Source of the DNA: Inia geoffrensis
Lineage: Eukaryota; Chordata; Mammalia; Artiodactyla; Iniidae
Reading direction: 5' to 3'
Assembly (NCBI GenBank): GCA_036417435.1
Contig: CM070902.1
Location: 134,343,886-134,407,885 of the forward strand
DNA: 64,000 nucleotides
A program made the position numbers and the translations under genes. A model generated the notes under the pieces. The model did not search any database, was not told where the DNA came from, and saw only the letters and a program-made list of their open reading frames with translations. The stretch's first letter is position 1; each line of letters opens with the position of its first letter. This document shows, piece by piece, positions 11,999 through 24,316 of the stretch.

Positions 11999-12323
11999 CT
12001 TCTTCTTCTTCTTCTTTTTTTTTTGGCTGCGTTGGGTCTTCGTTGCTGCAGATGGGCTTTCTCTAGTTATGGCAAGCGGGGGCTCCTCTTCGTTGTGGTG
12101 CACGGGCATCTCATTGCGGTGGCTTCCTGTTGCGGAGCATGGGCTCCAGGCACATGGGCTTCAGTAGCTGTGGCACACAGGCTCTGGAGGGCAGGCTCAG
12201 TATTTGTGGTGCATGGGCTTAGTTGCTCTGCGGCATGTGGGATCTTCCTGGACCAGGGATCGAACCCATGTCCCTTACATTGGCAGGCAGATTATTAACC
12301 ACTGTGCCACCAGGGAAGTCCCA
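11999..12323 (-). mobile_element. CHR-type SINE, long form
   Basis: Reverse copy with a (TTC)n/T tail at the left and head 'gccaccagggaagtccc' at the right. The target duplication CTACCAACTT is perfect at 11989-11998 and 12324-12333. An open frame crosses it by chance. Confidence 0.96.
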
Positions 12324-12359
12324 CTACCAACTTTACATAAGAGCATTTCACTTGATTGT

Positions 12360-12910
12360 TGAGACTTGAAACTTCATGTACCTGTAATTGGCTGGATCAT
12401 CTTTACCCACCTTGTCAACGTCCCCACTGGTTCCTAGCAACACTACCAGTCTGGCATACTTAGTATCAAATCTTGGGCTATATGTTTTGACTCATTCTTC
12501 ACTTTTCATTCACGGTCTCAATGGCTCTTCTTTCCAGGGTCTTGAGAAACTTCCTGCGCTTGATATTTCTGATTCTCATCATTTTTTACTGTATTGACCC
12601 ACTCTCCTTTTTTCTAATACACCATTTTTCCATTTCCTCTTAAGCTGAATTCTTCAGATAATTTCACTTAAACACAGTTTTCATCATGGTGTTTCCCTTT
12701 TCAAAGTTATGTAGTGGCATTTGGAATGCCTAATCATAACATATAAAAACGCTCCAGCAAAATCAACACTGCTCAGTCACTCACCCTTACATGCTCCCCC
12801 AAGCTTATTTTCTATTATTTTTTGTTCCAATTCTTCTGCTCCATCCAAAACTATCTGCTTTCCTTCTTTTGTACTAATACACAAATATTGTTCAGGCAAA
12901 GGTCAACTAC
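12360..12910 (+). repeat. L2-like LINE fragment
   Basis: 'ttggctggatcatctttacc', 'tatgttttgactcattcttc' and 'catcatggtgtttcccttt' resemble L2-type LINE 3' sequence on the plus strand. Strongly diverged. Confidence 0.5.
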
Positions 12911-13859
12911 ATTAATTATCTCTGTCTGAGAGATCATTGTGGGGAACACTGCAGTCATCAGTCATAGACTTGCCTCCCAGCTATGCTATTCACTCATGTG
13001 ACCTTGCTGAAGAAACTCCCTTGAGCTGTTTCCCACTTATAAGATCAAAAGGACCAGCCCTACACTTGTTGTGGGAATTCCCTGAGAGAATGCATGAGAA
13101 AGTGTTCTATAAACCACCAGACAATGTACAAGAACAAGGGGCCCAATGATGTGGACAGCTAAATTTCCAGGAAGCTGCTGCTATCTCTCCTTTGATATGA
13201 TATGATTTTGACTGGAGAAGCATGTATTGAATAATTTTTTAATTTAAAAGTCTTAAAAATTAAAAAAAACCCAAACTCCTTAATAAAAAACATCTGACTT
13301 GCATATGTCACTCTGCTTGGTCCCTGCCTTTTACTTGAGAATCTGTTTTCTGCTCAGTATCTTAGTTCATCATGACAAGTAAATCTTCGCTCCTTAAAAG
13401 TTGGCAAGCAAAAGTCTTGTTTCTGAGGATATTTAAATCTTTCTTGGCTCATGATCGTTTCCTCTTGGGTGTTAAAATGAAGTGATGCTTTCCAACCTTT
13501 CTGAAATAGAGCTGTAAGAAAGACTCGTGATGCTCTCATTTTGACAAAATGATCTTCATAAATCACAGATGTAATGGGCTGTGGTCAAGTTAACAGCTAT
13601 TCAAGATCTCTCAGGTCTCCTGCTTTGGTTTTAGATTCCAAATATTTAGATTATTTTTCTATCTCTCTTCCTTTTCTTTCTTAGTGTTAATTAACTGAGG
13701 ATATTTCCCTGATATTTTTTCTCTGTTATTTCCCTAGTGCTTGCATTTTTTTCCTAGGAGCTCTGACAGACCATCTGTCAAAATTTTGCTAGTTTCACAG
13801 CAGTTGCATGTTTTTGATTTTTTTCCCTCTCTCTCTTTTTAAAAGTGCGCAAATAATAC
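12911..13859. other. Unique DNA, no gene seen
   Basis: A 70-codon minus-strand frame at 13354-13566 starts with ATG but resembles no known family. Nothing else recognised. Confidence 0.45.
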
Positions 13860-13995
13860 ACAAATGAATTCTCATTGTAAATGGTTCAAACAATACAGAA
13901 GTTTGTGGAGTAACATTTTGGTTTCCTATTCACCCTACTCTCATTTCTAATTCCCTCCATAGAGGTAACCACCACTGTTACATTTTTATGGGTAT
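13860..13995 (-). repeat. Old L1 (L1ME) 3'UTR, first segment
   Basis: 'atggttcaaacaatacagaa' and 'agaggtaaccaccactgtta' match the reverse complement of an L1ME-type 3'UTR. The element resumes at 14570-14639 and at 16122-16440, so two later insertions split it. Confidence 0.65.
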
Positions 13996-14036
13996 CTCTA
14001 TTAGTCAGGGGTCTCCAGAGAAACAGAACCACTAGG

Positions 14037-14084
<48 letters not shown>

Positions 14085-14569
14085 CTATTGCTATAGCTAT
14101 AGCTATAGATACACATAGAAGAGATTTATTATAGGAATTGGCTCACATGGTTATGGAGGCCAAGATGTCCCACAATCTGCCATCTGCAAGCTGGAGAACC
14201 AGGAAAACTGGTGGTGTCATTAGGTGCAAGTCTGAAGGCCTGAGAATGGGGGATCAGGGGATGATGGTGTAAGTCCCAGTGTGAGTCCAACAGTCCAAGA
14301 ACAGGGAGCACTGATGTGTGAGGACAGGAGAAGATGGATGTTTCAGCTTAAACAGAGGTACTGAATTCACCCTTCCTCCAACTTTTTGTTCTATTCAGAC
14401 CCTCAATGAGTTAGATGATGTCCACTTGCATCTTCTTTACCCTGTCTACTGATTCAACTGTTAATCTCTTCCAGAGAAACCCTAACAGACACACCTGGCG
14501 TTAATGTTTTACCAGACATCTGGTCATCCCTTAGCCCAGTCAAGCTGACACATAAAATTAACCATCACA
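13996..14569 (-). mobile_element. ERVL-type solo LTR (MLT2-like)
   Basis: The plus strand starts 'ctattagtcaggggtctcca', 'gagaaacagaacc' and ends 'aaaattaaccatcaca', the reverse complement of the TGTGATGGTTAA...CTAATACA ends of ERVL LTRs. It contains a (GT)n microsatellite (14042-14083). No internal viral genes lie beside it, so it is a solo LTR. Confidence 0.8.
14042..14083. repeat. (GT)n microsatellite
   Basis: About 21 uninterrupted GT units inside the LTR, followed by a short GCTATA repeat. Long enough to be length-polymorphic. Confidence 0.97.
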
Positions 14570-14639
14570 ATTTCCTTCACTTCTCTTTCTATACATGTAT
14601 ATCGTGGACATACACATCTTTTACACAATGGATCTATGT
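14570..14639 (-). repeat. Old L1 (L1ME), second segment
   Basis: 'atacatgtatatcgtggaca' and 'ttttacacaatgg' continue the reversed L1ME 3'UTR between the LTR and the younger L1. Confidence 0.6.
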
Positions 14640-14653
14640 TGCACTTCTTTTTA

Positions 14654-16121
14654 TAAATTTTTTTAAAAATTGAGGTATAGATAACATACAATTTTATATA
14701 AGCTTCAGGTATACAACATAGTGATTCATAATTTAAAAGGTTATACTCCCTTTATAATTACTATAAAATATTGGCTATATTCCCTGTATTGTACAATATA
14801 TTCTTATAGCTTATTTTATAGATAGTAGTTTGCACCTCTTAATCCCCTACCCCTATCTTGCCCTTCCTTCCTTCTCTCTCCCCACTGGTAATCCCTGGTT
14901 TGTTCTCTATATTTATGAGTCTGTTTCTTTTTTGTTATATTCACTAGTTTGTTGTATTTTTTAGATTCCACATATAAGTGATATCATACAGTATTTTTCT
15001 TTCTCTGTCTGACTTGTTTCACTTAGCATAATGCTCTCTATGTCCATCCACATTGCTGCAAATGGCAAAATTTCATTCTTTTTTATGGCTAAGTAGTATT
15101 CCATTGTATATCCATATCACATCTTCTTTAACCCTTCATCTGTTGATGGACACTTAGGTTGCTTCCATATCTTGCCAATTGTAAATAATGTTCTTATGAA
15201 CATTGGGGTACATGTATCTTTTCAAATTAGTGTTTTTGTTTATTCAGATATATACCCAGGAGTGGAATTGCTGAGTCATACAGCAGTTCTATTTTCAGTT
15301 TTTTTAAGAAACTTCCATACTGTTTTCCACACTGGTTTCACCAATTTACATTCCCACCAACAGTGTACAATGGTTCTCTTTTCTCCACAATCTCACTAGC
15401 ATCTATTATTTGTTGACTTTTTGATGATAGCCATTCTGACAGGTGTGAGGTGATATATCACAGTGGTTGTAATTTGCATTTCTCTGATGATTAATTATGT
15501 TGAGCATCTTTTCATGTTCCTGTTGGCCATCTGTATGTCTTCTTTGGAAAAATGTCTATTCAGGTCTTCTGCCTATTTTTTAATTGAGTCGTTTGTTTTT
15601 TGAATATTGAGTTGTATGAGCTCTTTATATGTTTTGTATATTAACCACGTATCAGTCATATCATTTGCAAATGTTTTCTCCCATTCAGTAGGTTGTCATT
15701 TTGTTTTTTCGATGGTTTCCTTTGCTGTGCTAAAGCTTCTAGGTTTAATCAGGTCCCATTTGTTTATTTTTGCTTTTGTTTTCTTTGCTTTGGGAGACAG
15801 ATCCAAAAAATATTCCTGTGATTTATGTCAAAGAGTGCCTATGTACTTTCCTAGGAGTTTTATGGTGTCATGTTTTATGTTTAGGTCTTTAATCCATTTT
15901 GAGGGTTTTTATGTATATATTTTTGTATATAGTGTGGGAAAATGTTCTAAATTCACTGTTTTACATATAGCTGTCCAGTTTTCCCAGCACCACTTATTGA
16001 AGAGATCGTCTTTTCACCATTGTATATTCTTGCCTCCTTTGTCATAGGTTAATTGACCATAAGTATGTGGATTTAATTCTGGGCTCTCTATTTTGTTCCA
16101 TTGATGTCTGTTTTATGATGA
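14654..16121 (-). mobile_element. 5'-truncated L1 with 14-bp target duplication
   Basis: Minus-strand L1 holding the C-terminal third of ORF2 and the 3'UTR. The plus strand shows 'ttccacatataagtgatatc', 'ctgggctctctattttgttc' and similar reversed L1 phrases. TGCACTTCTTTTTA is perfect at 14640-14653 and 16122-16135. No long ORF2 frame survives. The plus-strand 146-codon frame at 15607-16047 is an antisense shadow. Confidence 0.95.
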
Positions 16122-16440
16122 TGCACTTCTTTTTAAACTTAATAATCTTAAAGAATGTTTCATGTCAGTACACATGTGTCTACCTCATTCTTTTAATAGT
16201 TGCACAGTGCTCGTTCATGAATATGACATCATTCCTTTATCACTCACCTGTTGTTGAATATTTTTCAACATAGAAAATAGTTCCAGTAAAATACTCTTGA
16301 ACTTATGAACATTTAAGTATATATCTGTAGAATAAATCCCTAGATGAAGGAGTACTAAGTTATACGGATCCATTAGAATATACACTTGATGAGGGCAGAG
16401 ATTTAAATATATGGGATGTGGAATATAGCAACCACTCAAA
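16122..16440 (-). repeat. Old L1 (L1ME), third segment
   Basis: 'tgtttcatgtcagtacacat' and 'tctacctcattctttta' continue the reversed L1ME sequence exactly where the younger L1 interrupted it. Confidence 0.65.
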
Positions 16441-16529
16441 AATATTTATTAAATTGAATTGAAATAGTATCTGCATTTTAATATAATAAGACCCATTATA
16501 ATAAGAAATTAAGGGAGAAAAACATGTTT

Positions 16530-16975
16530 AACATCATAAATGCTGAGAAAACATTTGATAAAATGTAATGCACACTCCCAATTTCATAGCAAGAAGTAAA
16601 ACAAAAGCCTTAAACACTGGGAATACAATGAAACTTCTTAGTTTGATAAAGAGCATATATCAGAAAGTCATAGCCAACACCACATTTAATGATGAAATAT
16701 TAGAAGTATTCGTGTTAAAGTTAGGAACCAAAGTGGACTCTGATAATCACTAGTACTATTCAACATTTTACTGGATATTCTAGCAAATTCAGTAAGACAG
16801 GAAGAATGAGGTAAGTAAGATTATTGGAAATTTGTCACTATTGGACAGTAATATAATTAGCTCCCTAGACAATGCAAGAGAATCAACTTTAAAATAATTA
16901 GAACTAATTAGATTGTTTAGTAAGGCCATCAGATACAAGAACAAATACAAAAATCAACACTGTTCTATACACCAG
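16530..16975 (+). repeat. Old L1 ORF2 fragment (RT region)
   Basis: 'gctgagaaaacatttgataa', 'catagccaacaccacattta' and 'acactgttctatacacca' follow the reverse transcriptase region of L1 ORF2 on the plus strand, with deletions and stops. Confidence 0.7.
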
Positions 16976-17750
16976 GGATAAGCAACTAAAAATGTAAGGC
17001 TGAAAAGGATCCAAGACATCTCTAATGACTTTTTCTTCTACTTGATCCTTGGCACCACTTCCCATGGTCACAATCAAGATATCAATCTCAAAAAATGTCT
17101 CCACTTCTGAAATTTTGTTTTCAAATACTCACTTAACCACTTCCTTCCTTTTAGCTCGGTTGCCGGAGTAAGCCCCCCTCTTCCACATCATGGAGCTATC
17201 CAGTTCCTGGACTATACCATAATTTCAGGTTCCTCTCATCTTACCTCCCTCCTTGCTGGTCTGTATTCCATGGCCTTACCCCCCTTCCCCCTTCCTCACA
17301 CTTGGTATTCACCTGGGTTGAGGCAAGGCACAACCAGGGAACCACTCTGGTTGAAAGCTTTCTTTTGCCACCTAAGCAGTTGGACATTTGGGGACCACAC
17401 AACCCAGGTCAATACCTTCACTTTAAATTCATGGTGATAGACTTCACATAGACATTTGGTTTTGGAATCCCACTGTTTCCTACTGACCGGTTTTCCCACT
17501 CCTTGAGATGATTATTTTCTATCTCGTACTCTCTCCTCAAACTTTTGCACCCACTCCTGCACAACCACTCTCAAGGTGATGCACTCACTTCATACTTCAC
17601 TGTGAAAATACTTTGCCTGAAAAGACAGAAACCATCAGACTTCAACTTCCTTATCCTCCTGACACCAAAACCACAAATCTGGCTATTTGGACTCTCAATT
17701 TTTTCTTTCTTCCATCTGGTTACAACAGGGTAAACCTCTCTCCTCATGTC
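16976..17750 (+). other. Possible L2-like remnant
   Basis: Pyrimidine-rich with scattered L2-like phrases ('cctccctccttgctggtctg', 'cagacttcaacttccttatc') ending at an A-run (about 17755-17768). Too diverged to be firm. No gene seen. Confidence 0.35.
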
Positions 17751-18689
17751 ATTTTAAAAAAAAAAGGATTGACATGTATGGTACAATAAAACTGAAGAAG
17801 TTAATATTTCTTAGTTGTGTGAGATTTCTCTCTATATATTTCTAATTGAAAAAGGAAACCATCTTTTTTTTTCTTTTCTTTTTTTCTATTTAAATAAATT
17901 TTTAGTAGAATTGGATTATTTGGGTTATTATTTCTGTGGTGACTGGGTAATTATCATAGACTGCAGTATTGAGGTATAGGCATGGAATATTCTAATCCAT
18001 CAAGAATCTGGATTATTTGCACTAAAACTTTCTATAGCTATAATATGCTGAGTTAAAAAATTCTTGGACTGCAAGTTTCTGCAGAAGAGCCAAGGTGTCT
18101 GGGTATTACATGCAGTGTTATTAGGGGAATATCTAAAAGTTCTTTAAATATGGAAACAATATAATTCAATTGAGCTTTTGTCTTTTAAGAAAAGGTTCTT
18201 GTGGAATGTAGCAGAGTCAGCAGAACTTGTTCAAAATAAACTCCCTAAGAAGATACTTCTCTTAACTATTCCATTTAATATGGGTTTCCAATGATTCTAG
18301 CTATAATTTCGTTTTATTTTCAGGTTATCAGATATTTTTTGCCTTGTTTTGATCATGGGAGTTGTGCAACACTGAGATAATAGTGTCCAAGGACTTCTAA
18401 AACTGGAGTTCAGCCCTAAAACAGCCTTAAAATAAATATACAAACAAATGAACAATGGCACAACTATGAGGAAAAAAAGTAGAGGAAAAATCAGCTCAAA
18501 AGGAGAAGGCTAGAGATGCATTGCTAATAAACAAACTTAGAGAACCAATGATTTGCCCATCAGGTATTGTTACCTTCAATTAAGTGTCCATTCTACTCAT
18601 TAGGCTGGGTTGGATTTGTGGTCGTGTTCCTGAGGTTGGGGGGCGGTTCTTCACTTTAACATAGAGTTCTGATCCTGCTGCTGATGGTT
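17751..18689. other. Unique AT-rich DNA, no gene seen
   Basis: Only T-rich patches (about 17860-17890). No repeat or gene recognised. Confidence 0.45.
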
Positions 18690-18800
18690 GAGAAAGCTCT
18701 CTGAACTTGCATACGCTGGAGCCAATTCCAGTATACCTGGGTGGATGATTTCCCCCTCCCAAAATTAGAAGAATTCTAAGAGTTTGACATTTTAGGGGAC
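18690..18800 (-). repeat. Unidentified repeat, copy A
   Basis: On the minus strand this reads 'cccaggtatactggaattgg' followed by 'ctccagcgtatgcaagttca'. It aligns over about 90 bp with 26560-26655 on the plus strand. Two copies show it is a dispersed repeat, but I cannot name the family. Confidence 0.6.
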
Positions 18801-19130
18801 AACACAATAATTAAGACACATGGTTTCATATACAAGTATATAGAATGGCTTGTTAAAGTTAACATAAAATAGAAGAACTCTATTATGTAAAGTAGAAAAA
18901 TAAGCTCCCTTAACAGAGCAAGACAAAAGGGACTTAATTTAAGCAGAGATAAATTAAAACCATTAACATGAACTCATCATCTGTTCTCCTTAGCAGATTA
19001 TTGCTGTAAGCACGGTAACTAGAGAAGTGTGTTCCCTACTGTCATTCAGCCTCCTTCCAGCAGTCATGTAAACAGTATGTAAAATACGTTCCAGTGCCCT
19101 AATTTGTTTTTTCTTTTTTCTCCACTAGCG
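18801..19130. other. Unique DNA left of the L1
   Basis: AT-rich, nothing recognised. Confidence 0.4.
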
Positions 19131-19139
19131 TTCTCTTTT

Positions 19140-19542
19140 TTTTTCATGAATACTTTTTTTTTATATCTTTATTGGAGTATAATTGCATTACAATGGTGTG
19201 TTAGTTTCTGCTTTATAACAAAGTGGATCAGTTATACATATACATATGTTCCTATATCTCTTCCCTCTTGCGTCTCCCTTCCCTCTTGCGTCTCCCTATC
19301 TCCCACCCTCCCTATCCCACCTCTCTAGGTGGTCACAAAGCACTGGGCTGATCTCCCTGTGCTATGCGGCTGCTTCCCATTAGCTATCTATTTTAGGTTT
19401 TCTAGTGTATATATGTCCATGCCACTGTCTCACTTTGTCACAGCTTCCCCTTCCCCTTCCCCATATCTTCAAGTTCATTCTCTAGTAGGTCTGTGTCTTT
19501 ATTCCTGTCTTACCCCTAGGTTCTTCATTACATTTTTTTCCC
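19140..19542 (-). other. L1 3'UTR and tail
   Basis: The non-coding end after ORF2. It holds C/T-rich tandem pieces on plus (19261-19295, 'ccctcttgcgtctcc' twice), which is the G-rich tract typical of L1 3'UTRs on the sense strand. It ends in a poly(A) tail interrupted once. Confidence 0.85.
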
Positions 19543-22500
19543 TTAAATTCCATATATATGTATTATCATATGGTATTTGTCTTTCTCTTTCTGACTTACT
19601 TCACTCTGTATGACAGACTCTAGGTCCATCTACCTCATTACAAATACCTCAATTTCATTTCTTTTTATGGCTGGGTAATATTCCATTGTATATATGTGCC
19701 GCATCTTCTTTATCCATTCATCTGGTGATGGATAGTTAGGTTGTTTCCATGTCCTCGCTATTGTAAATAGAGCTGCAAAGAACATTTTGGTACATGACAC
19801 TTTTTGAATTATGGTTTTCTCAGGGTATATGCCCAGTAGTGGGATTGCTGGGTCATATGATAGTTCTATTTGTAGTTTTTTTAAGGAACTTCCATACTGC
19901 TCTCCATAGTGGCTGTACCCATTCACATTCCCACCAGCAGTGCAAGAGTGTTCCCTTTTCTACACACCCTCTCCAGCATTTATTGTTTCTAGATTTTTTG
20001 ATGATGATGGCCATTCTGACTGGTGTGAGATTATATCTCACTGTAGCTTTGATTTGCATTTCTCTAATGATTAATGATGTTGAACATTCTTTCATGTGTT
20101 TGTTGGCAGTCTGTATATCTTCTTTGTAGGAAGGTCTATTTAGGTCTTCTGCCCATTTTTGGATTGGGTTGTTTGTTTTTTTCTTATTGAGCTGCATGAG
20201 CTGCTTGTAAATTATGGAGAATAATCCTTTGTCAGTTGCTTCATCTGCAAATATTTTCTCCCATTCTGAGGGTTGTCTTTTGGTCTTGTTTATGGTTTCC
20301 TTTGCTGTGCAAAAGCTTTGAAGTTTCATTAGGTCCCATTTGTTTATTCTTGTTTTTATTTCCATTTCTCTAGGAGGTGGGTCAAAAGGTATCTTGCTGT
20401 GATTTATGTCATAGAGTGTTCTGCCTATGTTTTCCTCCAAGAGTTTGATAGTTTCTGGCCTTACATTTAGGTCTTTAACCCATTTTGAGCCTATTTTTAT
20501 GTATGGTGTTAGGGAGTGATCTAATCTCATACTTTTACATGTAGCTGTCCAGTTTTCCCAGCAGCACTTATTGAAGAGGCTGTCCTTTCTCCACTGTACA
20601 TTCCTGCCTCCTTTATCAAAGATAAGGTGACCATATATGCGTGGGTTTATCTCTGGGCTTTCTATCCTATTCCACTGATCTATATTTTTGTTTTTGTGCC
20701 AGTACCATACTGTCTTGATTACTGTAGCTTTGTAGTATAGTCTGAAGTCAGGGAGCCTGATTACTCCAGCTCCGTTTTTTGCTCTCAAGATTGTTTTGGC
20801 TATTCGGGGTCTTTTGTGTTCCCATATAAATTGTGAAAATTTTTTTTCCAGTTCTGTGAAAAATGCCAGTGGTAGTTTGATAGGGATTGCATTGAATCTG
20901 TAGATTGCTTTGCGTAGTAAAGTCATTTTCACAATGTTGATTCTTCTAATCCAAGAACATGGTATATCTTTCCATCTGTTTGTATCATCTTTAATTTCTT
21001 TCATCAGTGTCTTATAATTTTCTGCATACAGGTCTTTTGTCTCCTTAGGTAGGTTTATTCCTAGATATTTTATTCTTTTTGTTGCAATGGTAAATGGGAG
21101 TGTTTTCTTGATTTCACTTTCAGATTTTTCATCATTAGTGTATAGGAATGCCAGAGATTTCTGTGCATTAATTTTGTATCCTGCTACTTCACCAAATTCA
21201 TTGATTAGCTCTAGTAGTTTTCTGGTAGCATCTTTAGGATTCTCTATGTATACTATCATGTCATCTGCAAACAGTGACAGCTTTACTTCTCCTTTTCCGA
21301 TTTGGATTCCTTTTATTTCCTTTTCTTCTCTAATTGCTGTGGCTAAAACTTCCAAAAATATGTTGAATAAGAGTCGTGAGAGTGGGCAACCTTGTCTTGT
21401 TCCTGATCTTAGAGGAAATGCTTTCAGTTTTTCACCACTGAGGGCAATGTTGGCGGTGGATTTGTCATATATGGCCTTTATTATGTTGAGGAAAGTTCCC
21501 TCTATGCCTATGTTCTGGAGGGTTTTTATCATAATTGGGTGTTGAATTTTGTCAAAAGCTTTCTCTGCATCTATTGAGATGACCATACGTTTTTTCTCCT
21601 TCTGTTTGTTAATATGGTGTATCACACTGATTGATTTGCATATATCGAAGAATCCTTGCATTCCTGGAATAAACCCCACTTGATCATGGCGTATGATCCT
21701 TTTAATGCGCTGTTGGATTCCGTTTGCTAGTATTTTGTTGAGGATTTTTGCATCTATGTTCATCAGTGATATTGGCCTGTAGTTTTCTTTCTGTGTGACA
21801 TCCTTGTCTGGTTTTGGTATCAGGGTGATGGTGGCCTTGTAGAATGAGTTTGGGAGTGTTCCTCCTTCTTCTATATTTTGGAAGAGGTTGAGAAGGATAG
21901 GTGTTAGCTCTTCTCTAAATGTTTGATAGAATTCGCCTGTGAGGCCATCTGGTCCTGGGCTTTTGTTTGTTGGAAGATTTTTAATCACAGTTTCAATTTC
22001 AGTGCTTGTGATTGGTCTGTTCATATTTTCTATTTCTTCCTGATTCAGTCTTGGCAGGTTGTGCATTTCTAAGAATTTGTCCAATTCTTCCAGGTTGTCC
22101 ATTTTATTGGCATAGAGTTGCTTGTAGTAATCGCTCATGATCCTTTGTATTTCTGCAGTGTCAGATGTTACTTCTCCTTTTCCATTTCTCATTCTATTGA
22201 TTTGAGTCTTCCACCTTTTTTTCTTGATGAGTCTGGCTAATGGTTTATCAATTTTGTTTATCTTCTCAAAGAATCAGCTTTTAGTTTTATTGATCTTTGC
22301 TATCATTTCCTTCATTTCTTTTTCATTTATTTCTGATCTGATCTTTATGATTTCTTTCCTTCTGCTAACTTTGGGGTTTTTTTGTTCTTTTTTTTCTAAT
22401 TGCTTTAGGTGCAAGGTTAGGTTGTTTATTCGAGATGTTTCCTGTTTCTTAAGGTGGGATTGTATTGTTACAATCTTCCCTCTTAGAACTGCTTTTGCTG

Positions 22501-23364
22501 CATCCCACAGGTTTTGGGTCATCGTATCTCCATTGTCATTTGTTTCTAGGTATTTTTCGATTTCCTCTTTGATTTCTTCAGTGATCACTTCGTTATTAAG
22601 TAGTGTATTGTTTAGACTCTATGTGTTTGTAGTTTTTACAGATCTTTTCCTGTAATTGATATCTAGTCTCATGGTATTGTGGTTGGAAAAGATACTTGAT
22701 ACAATTTCAATATTCTTAAATTTACCAAGGCTTGTTTTGAGACCCAAGATATCATCAATCGTGGAGAATGTTCCATGAGCACTTTAGAAAAATGTGTATT
22801 CTGTTGGTTTTGGATGAAATGTCTTATAAATATCAATTAAATCCATCTTGTTTAATGTATCATTTAAAGCTTGTGATTCCTTATTTATTTTCATTTTGGA
22901 TGATCTGTCCATTGGTGAAAGTGAGGTGTTAAAGTCTCCTACTATGAATGTGTTACTGTCAATTTCCGCTTTTATGGCTGTAAGTATTTGCCTTATGTAT
23001 TGAGGTGCTCCTATGTTGGGTGCATAAATATTTACAGTTGTTATATCTTCTTCTTGAATCGATCCCTTGATCATTATGTAGTGTCCTTCTTTGTCTCTTC
23101 TAATAATCTTTATTTTAAAGTCTATTTTGTCTGATATGAGAATTGCTACTCCAGCTTTCTTTGGTTTCCATTTGCATGGAATATCTTTTTCCATCCCCTT
23201 ACTTTCAGTCTGTATGTGTCTGTAGGTCTGAAGTGGGTCTCTTGTAGACAGCATATATATGGGTCTTGTTTTTGTATCCATTCAGCCAATCTGTGACTTT
23301 TGGTGGGAGCATTTAGTCCATTTACATTTAAGGTAATTATTGATATGTATGTTTCTATTCCCAT
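19543..23364 (-). pseudogene. L1 ORF2 (endonuclease/reverse transcriptase), disabled
   Basis: ORF2p nicks target DNA and reverse-transcribes L1 RNA in place. The start MGIETYISIITLNVNG is chosen because it opens the endonuclease fold. About 1,273 codons fit the family's usual size. Endonuclease motifs LQETH (about residue 40) and VGDFNT are present, but the catalytic SDH motif reads SNH (AAC codon at 22682-22684). The RT motif FADD lies at 21261-21272, in a 779-codon open stretch (22192-19853) covering RT and the Cys-rich C-terminus. Lesions: a frameshift near 23150-23165; TAA at 22784; TAG at 22619 and TGA at 22274 (both replacing Trp); a frameshift near 19880; TAG at 19630 (Trp). The expected stop is at 19543-19545. 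Inactive. Confidence 0.95.
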
Positions 23365-23389
23365 TTTCTTAATTGTTTTGGGTTTGTTA

Positions 23390-24316
23390 TTATAGGTCTT
23401 TTCCTTCTCTTGTGTTTCTTGCATAGAGAAGATCCTTTAGCATTTGTTGTAAAGCTGGTTTGGTAGTGCTGAACTCTCTTAGCTTTTGCTTTTCTGTAAA
23501 GGTTTTCATTTCCCTGTCGAATCTGAATTATATCTTTGCTGGGTAGAGTAATCTTGGTTGTAGGTTTTTCCCTTTCATCACTTTAAATATGTCTTGCCAG
23601 TCCCTTCTGGCTTGCAGAGTTTCTGCTGAAAGATCAGCTGTTAACCATATAGGGATTCCTTTGTGTGTTATTTGTTGTTTTCTCCTTGCTGCTTTTAATA
23701 TGTTTTCTTTGTATTTAATTTTTGACAGTTTGATTAATATGTGTCTTGGTGTGGTTCCCCTTGGATTTATCCTGTATGAGACTCTCTGTGCTTTCTGGAC
23801 TTGATTAACTACTTCTTTTCCCATATTAGGGAAGTTTTCAGTTATAATCTCATCAAATATTTTCTCAGTCCCCTTCTTTTGCACTTCGTCTTCTGGAACC
23901 CCTATAACTCGAATGTTCGTGCGTTTAATGTTGTCCCAGAGGTCTCTGAGACTGTCCTCAGTTCTCTTCATTCTTTTTTCTTTATTCTGCTCTGCAGTCG
24001 TTATTTCCACTCTTTTATCTTCCAAGTCACTTATCCTTTCTCCTGCCTCAGTTATTCTGCTATTGATCTCTTCTGGAGTATTTTTAATTTCATTTATTTT
24101 GTTGTTCATCATTGCTTGTTTCATCTTTATCTCTTCTAGGTCCTTGTTAAATGATTCTTGCATTTTTTCTATTCTATTTCCTAGATTTTGGATCATCTTT
24201 AGTATCATTACTCTGAATTCTTTTTCAGGTAGACTGCCTATTTCCTGTTCATTTGTTAGGTCTGGTGGGTTTTTATCTTGCTCCTTCATCTGCTGTGTGT
24301 TTTTCTGTCTTCTCAT
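23390..24316 (-). pseudogene. L1 ORF1 (RNA-binding chaperone), late nonsense
   Basis: ORF1p trimerises and coats L1 RNA in cytoplasmic particles. The frame starts at an ATG (MRRQKNTQQMKEQ) and is open for 262 codons. Residues about 40-130 form a Glu/Lys-rich coiled coil, about 133-215 an RRM-like domain (NIRVIGVPE at 134, PRHILIKL at 190), and from about 216 the C-terminal domain (ADLSAETLQARRDW). A TAA at 23528-23530, following LLYPAKI, cuts off about 46 codons. Beyond it the same frame continues to a TAA at 23390-23392, giving the expected length of about 308. A single substitution therefore removed the end of the C-terminal domain, which is needed for nucleic-acid binding in known ORF1p. 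Confidence 0.95.

Noticed and set aside
13354..13566. Possible small gene (70 codons, minus)
   Set aside because: No family likeness, promoter or splice evidence; the length is within chance expectation.
14042..14083. GT run considered as a CRISPR-like or satellite array
   Set aside because: It is a simple dinucleotide microsatellite without spacers.
15607..16047. 146-codon plus-strand frame
   Set aside because: Antisense to the 5'-truncated minus-strand L1, with no protein likeness of its own.
21087..21545. 152-codon plus-strand frame
   Set aside because: Antisense shadow of the RT region of the minus-strand L1 ORF2.
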